Assembly: GCF_000001735.4 (NCBI RefSeq)
Contig: NC_003070.9
Location: 13,138,001-13,202,000 of the forward strand
DNA: 64,000 nt
Source: Arabidopsis thaliana
Taxonomy: Eukaryota > Streptophyta > Magnoliopsida > Brassicales > Brassicaceae
Direction of reading: 5' to 3'
Shown here: piece by piece, positions 48,475-60,719 of the stretch
How positions within the stretch are numbered: the stretch's first letter is position 1
Layout of the letters: each line of letters opens with the position of its first letter
The notes under the pieces: generated by a model
The model's input: only the letters and a program-made list of their open reading frames with translations
Told to the model about the DNA's origin: nothing
Databases searched by the model: none
Position numbers and translations under genes: made by a program

Positions 48475-49277
48475 TAATATGATCCTGGTTAGAATCACAG
48501 TCCCTTGAATACACTTCGTGTGGTTGATTGTAAGATGATGAGATTGTTCAGGAACAGTCTGCGGATTGACTGTATGATGGTGATGGTGATGGCGATCGAG
48601 TATCAGATCCTGATGGTGCGATCTAGTAGATTTGGTGACAGTGATGATGATGACGCGATCGAGTAGATTTGTTGATATGATGATGCGATAGAGTGATTTT
48701 GGTGAAGTGATGATATGATGCTGCGATAGAGTGATTTTGATGAAGTGATGATATGATGCTGCGATAGAGTGGTTTTGGTGAACTGATGGTATGATGCTGC
48801 GATAGAGTGATTTGGTGAAGTGATGATATGATGCTGCGATAGAGTGGTTTTGGTGTGTCATATCCAAGCACGATCAAGCTCGGAAGTTCAAAGGTCTTTC
48901 ACATCCTTTGGAAGTTCTACTCGATCCCCATTCCATCACCATACTCGATCTCATCTCCATATCATCACTTCACCAAAACCACTCTATCGCAGCATCATAT
49001 CATCACTTCATCAAAATCACTCTATCGCAGCATCATATCATCACTTCACCAAAATCACTCTTATCGCAGCATCATATCAACAAATCTACTCGATCGCGTC
49101 ATCATCATCACTGTCACCAAATCTACTAGATCGCACCATCAGGATCTGATACTCGATCGCCATCACCATCACCATCATACAGTCAATCCGCAGACAGTTC
49201 CTGAACAATCTCATCATCTTACAATCAACCACACGAAGTGTATTCAAGGGACTGTGATTCTAACCAGGATCATATTA
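48475..49277. repeat. Head-to-head LTR palindrome at the gypsy 5' side
   Basis: The truncated LTR arm (48475-48855) is followed by an inverted LTR copy (48848-49277). Both outer ends carry the same LTR terminal phrase (TAATATGATCCTGG and CCAGGATCATATTA). The arms, about 380 and 307 bp in the pairing part, are separated by about 115 bp of upstream LTR sequence. The two orientations meet at an 8-bp microhomology TTTTGGTG (48848-48855). Confidence 0.88.
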
Positions 49278-49284
49278 ATTTGGG

Positions 49285-52200
49285 TCAGACAATCCCATTA
49301 GCTAATTCAAAACCGGCAATGAAATATTTGTTAGCAGCAGTCACCACATCAGCATGCTTCACTTCTTTGCAAGCCTGAATCCCACCATTGGCATGGGCTT
49401 CAATTAAACGAGCTGCCATAACTCCAGAATATTTGACAGAATCTGCCTGTGGAATATCATTTTCCCTGTGAACCGCAAAAGATTTCAAATGAAGTTTCTT
49501 TTCCCCAGCCTTCTTAATAGCAAATCGAAATAGATATGGTAACATTTCAGCAAGGGGCAAAAGCACATTCTTCAATTTTGTTTCACGCCATAATCCTGTA
49601 TAGCTGTCGAGGACGCTAATGATCCTTGCACTCATATCAACACAAAGCCCTACCCAATGCTGTAAATCAATGAGAAATGGAATGTAGACCACATCAGAAC
49701 CTGTAGGGGTACATTCAAGTAGGTCGTGATCAAACCCATACAGTCCTTTATCAGCAGACTTGACGAATTTTGGGTAGTGCTTGCATAATTCAACCACAAA
49801 TGTTGAATCAATGAATGAAACGGCTTGGTGCTTTTCAATGATATTATTTGCACGCCAGTCAATCCTTATGCTGTTAATGAAGATGTCTATAACCTGTAAA
49901 TAGAGTAGAAGGCATATTAGGTGTTTAAGGCAAACCCTATGTTTATAGAGCACTATGTAATCTTTCCTGGTAACATGATATTTATCATACCATTTTGGGT
50001 ACAACAGTCTTGAATTCAACAATCTCACGCAACTCGATGGCGGGAAGTGTTCGACAAGCCCCAAAATCAATGTCCCTAATAACAGCCATATGCATAAGTT
50101 TTAAGTAATATGATTCAAACAAAATAAAATAGCATAAGGTTGGAATTAATACCCAGACATGCCATATAAGCGTTTAACTTGTTCATACGGCTAACATCAT
50201 GCCCAAAAGTAACAGTCCTACCGCTTGTGGAAGAGGCTATTACTAATTCATGTTGGAGTTGTGAGCAACGTAAACGTGATTAGAAAATCAGATGTTATCT
50301 TAAGAATCAGGAAATTAGAGTTTGTATAACCCTAAACATTCTGTGTTAAACTTAATGGCATGTAATTTGTTCTAAAACCTTGATGTTTGTACGGGCAAAA
50401 CACTTAAAATATGACAAACTTTTTAAATATATTTTGTTATATTAGGTAAAACCCTGAACCATGTTGAAAATACATGATGTATCGCAAAATATAACCGTGT
50501 GCATATTAAACCCGTGTTTTGTTTTTAAAAACCATTAATAAGTAAACTTGACCTACCACAAAACTACGAAATCCATATTTAACAATATCTTAACGCATTC
50601 ATGCACCCAAACTCGACCTAACACAAAACTATGAAATCCATATTTAACACTAGCTAAACGCATTTATGCAACCTTGTCATCAGGGTCCACAATATCATTT
50701 GTTGGGGCTGGCAGGGACGGTTCAGATATCATCAGCATTTGGCTTAAATTGGCCTACAATAAGAAACAGTATAATGTAATTAGTTTGTTAGTGGTAACGA
50801 GAGTAAAAAGTAATGAATTATATGATCTAACATTATCGGCTGTAGCAGGTGGGTCAGCAAGTCCTTCTCCATCTTTGTCTGAAGCACCGTCATCAACCAT
50901 TGGCTGTGGGGTTGACTTACATTAGGCAGTCAAATCAGACTCTATCTGCAAGGCAAACAACAGACGTTAGAGCCAATACACGGAAAAACAAACAAACATA
51001 GTAACTATGTGACAAGGTTTGAACTCACTATGGATGGTATGGTGTTCCCAAACTCTGGCTGACCTACATTGTATGCAACACCATCCATGTCAACAAGCAC
51101 CACATATGGATCTGGGAGGCTGGGCTCAGATTCAAAGAACTCATTGACGTCTGTGGGAGGAGGAAGCAAACACTGAGTATGACTCGCTGCAGCTGGAATA
51201 GGTTTATCAGGGCTAGTTTGGATATCATCAAGGCGCTCTCCACCTATCCCATCACCGGGGGCATCAACCAAGATATTATCTTGATGAGATACAATTTTCT
51301 CACCAGAATCAGACTTTTCCACAAACATATCGTCTAATTCTTTAGCCGGCAGAGTGGAAGAGCCAATGTCATGAATCCCATCTCTAGCTGACTCATCCTC
51401 AGTGGTATCAGTCACCACCCCTCGAACTTTGTTGATATTGACAGCTTCAAGGGATACATGTTTATCAGCAGAAAGAGACTTTTCACCTGAACTGTTGTCT
51501 ACTGCTGGCGTCGGGATGGTGGCTGCTGTTGGGCCATTGTTGCCTCTCTTCTGTTTCTGTTTGTTATGAAAACAATACTTGAATTAGGAAGAACTTTCAT
51601 AAAATACAGAATATTTACAAAACTGTTAAACGTATAACAGAGAACTACGCAATCCAGGCCTAGTCGGTGGGGATAAGCGACCAATGGGGGTTGTAGTCTG
51701 TGTAGGTTCTGCGTCGTTAATATCATGCATCACTTCACCTAAGACTTGATCAATAAATCCAAAACCACTGTTCTCCTTCGACTTCACTACCCTGCCATTA
51801 TCCAAAACAACAAGGGAGGATCCCTTCTTCCCACCTAATCCCTCACCCACATCTCTTGACCTAGGACCACTGTGACGCTTATTCTTCCTGCCATGGCTTT
51901 CTCTCAACAAGCTGCTCAATCTAGCCTCTAAATAGCTATAGCCTTCAACATACGCGACTCCATACGCTTGTCTTTCATGTCAATATAATTTTTAATCGAA
52001 TCTAGTATGTGAACCTGCCCTTTAGTTTTACGGGGTTTAGAAGAGCCAGGCAAGGAAGCATCAGGTTGTATGGTATCCTCATCAACACAATCATAAGTGC
52101 TACATACATCACTGTTGTCATTCCTTTCATCGGGTAGCGAATCAGGGACAACACCACCTGAAAACATGGACCCTTGAATGTGTGCTCCTCTTTTATTAGT

Positions 52201-53749
52201 TGCAACATGTAGTCAACAGATAGATCTTCTTCGTCCTCGACCCAACCTGACTTGAAAGCGTCACCAGTCGGTGTTCCACTCAAAACAGGAACGACTTTAA
52301 TCTGAAAAACAAAGAGTTAGACTTTAGCCACATGATATTATGTTTTATTACATGTATTAAAAGTATTTATACTGTTACTAACAGTGAAATATAGATTATG
52401 TACCCATCTGCTCCTTAAAAACAACATCTTATTTCATCATATAACCAGATGTTGTAATGCATACCGCCATACGTGACTTCAAGTTACGGATTGTCAGATA
52501 AAGAACTGTGATCATATGTAAAACCATGCAATTTTTGCATAAATCATGATATAAATAATAAATAGTAAATCAACACATATTAAAAAAAACTAAACCATAT
52601 TCTACACATTTACACATCACGATATGAATCTATAGCAATGGCTCTTACTGAGGTAACAGGTTATGATTATTTTAAAGAAACTGTGATCATATTTAAAACC
52701 ATGCAATTTATACAGAAATCATGATATAAATAATAAATAGTAAATTAACACATATTAAAAAAACTAAGCCACATGCTATACATTTACACAGAATGATATG
52801 AATCTATAATTGTATGTTTTTGATAGGAAAAGAAGAGGTTTTCATGATAAAAACGAGCATATGAAAATTAATTTACGAGAGCAGAGATGCATTGCTCACC
52901 TGAGACTGCCGGTCGACTTTCCAAACAAGATCCAACTTCAAACTTCATAAGCGCTCAATTTCCGTATCTGTTTCCTCTATTTCTGAGTCACTATCTTCAA
53001 CGGCTTCAGGGAATTGAAATTCTCTGATTCGAGGAACACTTTAAAAGTTGGAGTGCGTGTGGGAAACCTTGAACCGTGACAGATTTCCGCAAAAGTTTAT
53101 CAGCTCCCCTTGCAGTAACACTCTTCAACGTCATTAAGAATGACATAGTTCCCCAAGGAAAATTTAGAAACATGTCTAAATTTTCTGCCATGTCCACATG
53201 GACCGGAGAGATTTTACTTCTACCCGAGGTTGGGCATAAAACGCCATCAATCAAGGCCAGCACAGCGTAACGTAAACGAATTCCTTGATCTTGAACCACT
53301 CGCTTCTTCAGCCTGCCAACAACCCACTCAACAGATACATCACTGCGGTCAAATAGGTTGTACCAATACTTGCCAGGCGCCAATTTTCGTTTCTCTTTCC
53401 TCTCTTTCATACGAGGCGGTTTGTCGCAGTTCAAACCGGTAACATTTTGAAACTCAGAAATGGAAAACCGAACAGGGGATCCAGAGAAAATTACCCAAAT
53501 TTCTTGTTTCTTCCTAACAACAAGCTGCCTCGTTAGCAAAAAGTAAATAAGCTTCGCAGAATACGCGGCGCTTTCGGAGAAATCAAATAATTTACCAAAC
53601 TGAGATTCCCGGAGAATTTTCATGTCCTCCGCATCTAACGCGTTAGCGATGTCATCTATCAAAGACAGTTCACTGTAGGACTGCACTCTCTCACTGTTGG
53701 GCTCGGATCCAGACCTAGACAACCGACGGGGTAAAGAGTTGTTCGTCAT
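49285..53749 (-). pseudogene. DUF1985-Ulp1 (C48 protease-like) gene of the MULE, inactivated
   Basis: The first exon (53749 to about 52916) encodes a DUF1985 domain (SAKLIYFLLTRQLVVRKKQE and WVIFSGSPVRFSISEFQNVTGLNC), then an acidic stretch reached only by frameshift. Later exon-like blocks are near 52300-52160, 51919-51640, 51418-51020, 50925-50830 and 50290-50160. The last exons (about 50065-49992 and 49893-49285) form a Ulp1-type protease domain with HWVGLCVD (His) and SVLDSY (Asp). Where family members have the catalytic Cys in a D-C-G-V context, this copy has YSGV (Ser, codon TCT). Frameshifts around 53040, 52935, 52165 and 51925 break the gene. In intact relatives the product is a SUMO-protease-like protein of unclear role in transposition. 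Confidence 0.75.
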
Positions 53750-54742
53750 CTACAAGTCGAACCCTTTTCTGCACAAAATAGAAGTTTATAATCAGAAACA
53801 GTATGAGATTGCAGATTTCAGTTAATCGGAATACAAATTGGAGAAATAAAGAAGTTGATACCGATCGAGAACGTTGAATAGCTTAAACCGCATATATTTT
53901 CAAAATTACCTGTAGCCGGATGGAATTGATCGCCTAACTGCGAGATTGAATCTAAAGAAACGATATGTATGCGAAACAATATAGATTTGAAATAGATATT
54001 CGGAGAGTTTGCAGAATCTATGGGTAGAGAACGGAAGACGTTTTCTCTCGGAAAACCAGCAAATGAAGCGGCGCTAGTTTTTTTTTTGCAGCTGCTGATA
54101 TTTCCAAAAAATTGATAATAAATCATTTTCTCGAAATTAAAATCTATATCGTTTGCGTCCACATACAACATTGCTCTTACCAAGGTTTTCAAAATTCTAA
54201 TTTCTGCAATCATACGCCTATACACCTATATGTCCCCTAACCAAGAACACAGTTATACGGGGTTGCGGGTAATTTCAAATACGTCTCCGACATACACTAT
54301 AGACTTATAGTTAGTTTCTATATTATTATTGATTTTATGGTCATTTAGTGCATATACCCGTATTATTATTGGTTATGAATCTATGAGCTGTATTATTTGA
54401 AATGTTCTGATTGGGTGGTGATTTTGTGGAGGTGTGAAGCATAGAAAAACTTGAAATGCTGATGTATCAGTAGAGGAGAGACTTTTAGAGTTTTTGTGGT
54501 ATGAATTATCTTTTCGATTTTGTTAAAGCCAAAACAAAATGGGCTTTGTAGACCACTAATATAAAAATTAAAGTAAGTAATGGGCCTATTTTGGGCCTTT
54601 TTCTAAACACTAAACAAGTTCTCGAATGTTCGCCGGAGACAATTTCGGATTCCTCCGTCTTCCTCCAAAACCTTTGAATTCTCACGACTCAGAGCACTAC
54701 TTCCTCTTCAATTCAGATCATTTTCAGAACTGATACACTACA
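53750..54742. other. MULE edge and promoter region of the EDRF1-like gene
   Basis: The first part probably belongs to the MULE end. From about 54590 to 54742 the sequence looks like 5' UTR/promoter of the next gene. No other feature is seen. Confidence 0.4.
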
Positions 54743-54969
54743 ATGGAGCAATCGGCTGCTCCACAACCTCCGACGATGCCGTTACCTTATCTTCCAAGCT
54801 CCGTTGAAGCTTCGAGAGATGATCTTCAATGTATCGGAACTATGGTGATCGTCCCACCAAAACCAGTCGGTTTTCTCTGCGGCTCCATTCCTGTTCTCGC
54901 CGATAACTCGTTTCCAGCTTCTTTTACTTCGGCTCTCCTCCCTTCTCAGGAAACGTTAGTTACTTCTCC

Positions 54970-55011
<42 letters not shown>

Positions 55012-58000
55012 ATATCTTGCAATTTGCTTGAAGCTTTTTTTTATTTGTTGCAGCGTCGTCACTGCTCCGAGGTACCAAATGCTTCCGATGGAGACAGATC
55101 TTAATCTTCCTCCTTTATTAACTGATTTTCCCGATAACGTTTTACCTCTCGCCGCCGTCAAGTCTAGGATCACCGGGGGTATGTATTTTAGTTGATTAGC
55201 TTTCACAAGTCTGAGTATTATGCAATTCTCAGTTGTTTGAAAAATTCACTTGACAGATATATCTAAGGAGGCTAATGTTATTACTTCCAACCTTAGTAAG
55301 AAATGTGAAGCACTTGCTGTATCTGGTTTAGTGGAATACGGAGATGAGATTGATGTGATTGCTCCTGTTGATATTCTTAAGCAAATCTTTAAGATACCTT
55401 ACTCGAAAGCTCGGGTTTCGATAGCGGTTCAGCGGGTTGGACAGACTCTCGTCTTGAACCCTGGGTGCGTTATTTGACTTGTTTCGTTGTTGAAATCTTT
55501 GTAATTTTTCAGTGAGTAAGTCTTTTATGTTGTGTGATGCAGACCTGATGTTGAAGAGGGAGAGAAACTGATTAGGAGGCATAACAATCAACCAAAGTGT
55601 ACAAAAAATGTGGATGAATCTTTGTTTTTAAACTTTGCTATGCATTCAGTGAGGATGGAGGCGTGTGATATTCCCCCGACGCATCGTGAACATACAGAGA
55701 AACGCTCGAGTTCTTCTGCTCTACCTGCTGGAGAGAACTCTCATGATAATGCTCCAGACGATAGACTTGACAAACCTGCAGGGAGTAGTAAACAATCTAA
55801 ACAGGATGGTTTCATTTGTGAGAAGAAGAAGAGCAAAAAAAACAAGGCAGGTGTTGAGCCGGTAAGAAAGAATTCTCAAATCAGTGAAAAGATCAAGTCT
55901 TCTGGAGATTCTGAGAAACATAGCAGAGGTGGGAGTAACGAATTTTTAAGAGTTCTGTTTTGGCAATTCCACAACTTTCGTATGCTTTTGGGTAGTGATC
56001 TACTTCTGTTCAGCAATGAAAAATATGTGGCTGTTAGCTTGCACTTGTGGGATGTTAGCGAAAAGGTTACTGTTTAAACTCTGACTGGATCTGCTTTTTA
56101 TCTTTTTGGTAGAATCTTTGTTAATTGTTCTCTTTTCACACAGGTTACACCTTTGACATGGCTTGAAGCTTGGCTTGACAATGTAATGGCAAGTGTGCCC
56201 GAGTTAGCAATTTGTTATCATGAGAACGGCATCGTCCAAGGGTATGAGCTTTTGAAAACAGACGATATATTTATACTAAAAGGTATCTCTGAGGATGGTA
56301 CACCTGCTTTTCATCCTCATGTTGTTCAGCAAAACGGCCTTGCTGTTTTAAGGTTTCTTCAATCAAATTGTAAAGAGGATCCTGGAGCATATTGGGTAAT
56401 GTTATAATTCTCTGCGAACTATTATATTGTTTGTCCGAATTATTTATGTTCATGTCATTGCTTAAACCGGTTGATTTGGCTATCTCCTTTTCAGCTCTAC
56501 AAAAGCGCTGGTGAAGATGAACTTCAACTCTTTGATCTTTCCATTATCTCAAAGAACCATTCCTCAAGCGTTCATAACGACAGCGCAAGCTCACCATCTT
56601 TGATTCACAGTGGGAGAAGTGATTCTATGTTTTCTTTAGGAAATCTTCTTTACCGTGTCGGTCATAGGCTCTCTTTGTCAGTGGTAAGGAAGCAGAGCAT
56701 TAGTCTACATGAAACGTCAATAAGAACTTAATTGTCTCTTTTTCTGACACTTTGCATCTTTTGTAGGTGCCGAATGATAGGAACAAGTGCGCTAGGTTCC
56801 TCACACAGTGTTTAAATTGCTTGGATGCGCCTGATCATCTGGTATTGGTCGTTAAAAGATTTTCTTGATATCATTGAGCTCTTTTCTTTATAAATCTTTT
56901 ATGCGTACTCATTAGTAATACCATTCTGATAGGTTGTACGGGCATATGCACACGAGCAGTTCGCAAGATTAATTCTGAATAGTGACGAGGAATCTGATTT
57001 GACTTTTGAGTCTAATGGTGTGCAACGTGAAGTCAAAATAACGGACCTAGAGGAGGAAGCACTTGATCCTGTTACTATTGCTGACCATGAAAATGAGACC
57101 GTGACTTTCTCAGAAGACAAGTTCACTGAAGATCACTCAGTTTCTAATATTGTGCCTTTAGTGTCTGTTCGACCAAAGTTGGAAGCAAATGTGTCACTTT
57201 GCAAGGAACTCTTACATTCAGATAGTCCAGATTCCCATGATACTGAAGGCTCTGCAGTGAACTCCAGTTCAGATACTAGTCTCGATCTTGGTACATTATG
57301 CCAAACTACAACTAGTCCTATCTCATCGAAACTATCAGCAATAAACCATGTTTCTCAAGCTATAAAGTCTCTGAGGTGGACACGGCAACTACAATCTTCA
57401 GAACAGGTGGATGCATTTCATGATATCTTACCTGATTTTTCCAAGTGTTCATGTGGTGATCCTGATTGTATTGAGGTCTGTGATATCCGTAAGTGGCTAC
57501 CAACATCTAAACTAGATAGGAAATTGTGGAACCTCGTTTTACTTCTCGGTGAATCATATTTGTCTCTAGGGGAAGCTTACAAAGAGGATAAACAGTTGCA
57601 CCAAGCGTTGAATACTGTGGAATTAGCTTGCTCGATTTATGGATCAATGCCACAGAAGTTTGAGGAGACATTGTTTGTTTCCTCGATGAACAAGTCTCTT
57701 TCACTGCAGTCAAAATTTCATGAAAGAACGCAAGTGGAAGATTTAGAAGCAAAATCAGGGCCATCTGACATCAGTGTTGAAGAACTTTCATCAACACGCC
57801 TCTTCTGGGCTAAAGTATGGATGTTGGTTGGCGACATATATGTTCAGTTCCACATTCTTAAAGGTCAGGAGCTTTCCAGAAGAACAAAGGGGACAACCAA
57901 TCATTTAAAAATGCAGTCTGAAGTAGTAAAGGAAGTACAGCGGCTCAAAAAGAAGTTAACTGAGTATAGTCAAAATTGTGCCTCGTGTTCATTAGTAAAT

Positions 58001-59655
58001 TGCAGCTGTAAAAGTGACAGAGCAAGCAGTGGAAGCAGTGCAAGTAGCAGCAATGGAAGTAGTGCTCGTACTGTGCCTCATAGCAGGAAGCACAATAGAA
58101 AATTACAGTCCAAAAATGTCGCCAGCAAGGTCTCACGAGATGTTGAAGATGAACGTGTTAATTTTAAAGTTGAGAACAAGAGCCGTAAAGAAGAAGAAGA
58201 CACATCGGGTGAGACAAAAGGAGCTGTCCGTCTGGAGCAGAATGAATCTAACTCTAAGGAAACTCCAGGAGCGAAAAAAGGTGGAATATTCAAATATCTC
58301 AAGGGGTCTAAAACTGATGATGCAGAAAGCAATCTGTTGGCTGCCTTAAATTGTTATGAGGAAACACGAAGAGCATTACAGGAGCTTCCAAGCAACTGTA
58401 GTGAGTTTCAGTCTGTTTTGAGAAAGAAAGGGTGGGTATGTAATGAACTTGGTCGGAACCGTCTCGGGAGCAAAGAGCTCAACAAAGCTGAAGACGCCTT
58501 TGCTGATGCTATAGTGGCATTCAAGGAAGTTTGCGATCATACTAATGTCATACTCATCAACTGCAACTTGGGTCACGGGCGACGAGCTCTAGCTGAAGAA
58601 ATGGTTCCAAAGATCGAAGCTCTCGAACTGCATCGTGCTTTTGAAAATGCTTACCAAAAAGCTCTGGGGACTGCAAAACTTGAATACAGCAAGTCACTTA
58701 GGTATTACATGGCAGCAAAGACAGAACTCAGTGTTGCCACTGCAGAAGCTAGTTCAGTTTCAGACAATTTGAAAGTTGAAGTCTACACACAGCTTGCCAA
58801 TACCTATCTCAGATTTGGAATGCTTTTAGCAAATGAAGATACAACCGCTGCAGCTCGTGAACAGAAGAACATCTTGGAAAACACTCATGATTCTTCTTCT
58901 GATGGAAAATCCAGCGACTTGAGAAAACGTGAAGTATTATCAGCCAGTGACGCTATAAGAGAGGCGTTGGCTCTATATGAATCTCTCGGAGAAATACGCA
59001 AACAAGAAGCTGCATTCGCTTACCTTCAACTAGCACGGTATCACAAAGACTGCTGCTTGGGATTTCTGGAGACAGAGCGTCAAGGAAGTCCTCGTAAACC
59101 CGAGAGTAATGTCATTCAGAGAGCCAAACAGTATGCTTTGTTGGCAGATAGGAATTGGCAGAAATCGATGGATTTCTACGGTCCTGAGAATCTTCCTTCG
59201 ATGTTCCTTACGATCCTAATTGAGAGATCAGCTCTTTCCTCAACCGTTTCAAACTTCTGGCAATTAAACTTTGTAAGTGCTTGATCCCCTCTTGGCTATA
59301 GCTTGATTCGTTCTCTATGATTTCAAGGTCTGGCACTAAACTTCTATTTTTTTTCCTTCAGATGCTTGAATCAGCTTTGTCTCGTCTACTCGAAGGCCGT
59401 CACATCTCCAAAACATATGCAGAATCCTTAAGAACCGAGGACCCGAAGCTATACACCAAATTCATGGCCCAATTGCAGATGGTTCTAAAGCGAATGCTGG
59501 CCTTATCCTTACCATCGGAAGGAGCAAACAAGTCTCAGACATGTGGAAGATCCGGAGACTCTGGAAAACTAAGAGAGCTATATAAAACATCACTCAAGTC
59601 AACAAATCTGTGCGACTTGAATGCAATGCATGCCTTGTGGACATCATCACCTTAG
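54743..59655 (+). CDS. Erythroid differentiation-related factor 1-like protein
   Basis: The CDS is join(54743-54954, 55054-55178, 55257-55464, 55543-56065, 56144-56395, 56495-56683, 56767-56841, 56933-59272, 59362-59655), all with GT-AG introns, giving 1405 residues. This agrees with the Arabidopsis homologue At1g35660 as I remember it. The conserved N-terminal EDRF1 region includes TPLTWLEAWLDNVMASVPE and ISEDGTPAFHPHVVQQNG and continues to LFDLS. A cysteine-rich CSCGDPDCIEVC motif lies near residue 700, a Ser-rich basic linker near 890, and TPR-like helical repeats follow (for example NKAEDAFADAIVAFKEV and AIREALALYESLGEIRKQEAAF). The animal homologue is a nuclear regulator of globin expression; the plant function is unknown. 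The gene is intact. Confidence 0.95.
54966..55008 (+). repeat. TTC-type microsatellite in intron 1 of the EDRF1-like gene
   Basis: Nearly uninterrupted (CTT)n of about 40 bases within the 99-bp first intron, forming a long pyrimidine tract. Confidence 0.85.
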
Positions 59656-60716
59656 CTAAGTAATGTTCTCTTCTCTACTTCTGATTACAACATTGCTAAC
59701 TTTAATATAAAGGATGTCTAATACTTTTCTATTTCTTTCTGCATTTCTCAGGAACAAACAACAATACATTGGCTGATGCGATTTCGAAACCAACATCTTT
59801 CTCGTATTAAAATGGTAGCAGAATTCAAGTGATATCTTGTTCGTTAAATGTAAAATGTGATAGTGTGAAACATAAAAGAGTGATATTTCAAGGTGGTAGT
59901 GTTAATGTTCTTGGTAGCTAACACTTTTGCATTAGGACATGTTTGATGTGTGGGATTTTAAGTTAAGTTAAATTAAATTGGTTCAGTCTCACATATAAGC
60001 CTACTTGTTTGGTTAGATAAACCTAGTTACTCGAATCAATATCTAAGCCACATTGTTCGAAATATATGTGTACATAAGTCTATTTACTCAGAATCTACTA
60101 TGTAAGAAAATAATAACTTTTTGAATACACATTTAATTTCAGTATATGCCTTTACAAATGTTTTGAAAATCTTGTTTTTGGCTAATCTAAACAAGGCTTT
60201 CAAATGTAAATTATAGAAACACGATCTATGCCGACGATGTATACTAACTGATAAGTCATCACAAATAGTAATGATTTTATTCAAGTAGTATACTATTTAT
60301 GTGTTGATTAGAAAACTAAAGTAATTGATTCTAGAATTGGGTGTTTCTTTTCATCAAGCTGCAAACTATCAATGAAGATGAATAGATGATGATGAAACTA
60401 CTATCTCACCATCATTACCACCACCATTACTTTATTTTATTTAAAACTTTTCGTTCTATACTAAAATTAAAATTAATTTACGATTAGTATATGAAAATAG
60501 TATAGTAACCATATTATTCATATACATCCTAAATAGTACAACATATTTTTACTTACAAACATTATTTACTATTTTATAAATTCTAATCCGATTTTAAAAT
60601 TTTAAACTAGGTTGTATGTAAAAAAAAAACATTTTTGTGTAATAAATTTTAGAATTAGAATATATTTTTTGGAAAAGATATCTAGCAACAAAAATACAAA
60701 TGGATAAAAACTCAAC
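59656..60716. other. 3' flank of the EDRF1-like gene and AT-rich intergenic DNA
   Basis: The 3' UTR is probably spliced or extends to about 59880. No further gene is seen up to the Harbinger element. Confidence 0.4.
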
Positions 60717-60719
60717 TAA

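Larger units (their letters stand above)
42610..49277 (-). mobile_element. Ty3/gypsy LTR retrotransposon inserted in the MULE
   Basis: Read on the minus strand, the order is truncated 5' LTR (48855-48475), primer site (48472-48460), gag-protease frame (48236-46749), pol frame (46726-43478) and 3' LTR (about 43462-42610). The order protease, reverse transcriptase, RNase H, integrase is that of Ty3/gypsy elements. The 5' side is rearranged: instead of a full 5' LTR there is a head-to-head inverted LTR copy reaching 49277. No matching target duplication is visible, as expected after that rearrangement. Confidence 0.88.
35700..54240. mobile_element. Ulp1-carrying MULE (KI/Kaonashi-like), decayed and host to nested insertions; ends approximate
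   Basis: A plus-strand MURA transposase gene (36306-39775) and a convergent minus-strand DUF1985-Ulp1 gene (49285-53749) are the gene pair of Ulp1-carrying Mutator-like elements of Brassicaceae. An F-box-associated-like fragment lies between them. The solo LTR at 40584-41470 and the gypsy element at 42610-49277 are later insertions. No terminal inverted repeats or 9-bp target duplication could be matched by eye, so the outer limits are set by the outermost related sequence. Many elements of this group lack long inverted ends. Confidence 0.65.

Noticed and set aside
53818..54225. 135-codon minus-strand frame upstream of the EDRF1-like gene
   Set aside because: No motif; it lies at the edge of the MULE and is AT-rich. 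It is more likely non-coding.
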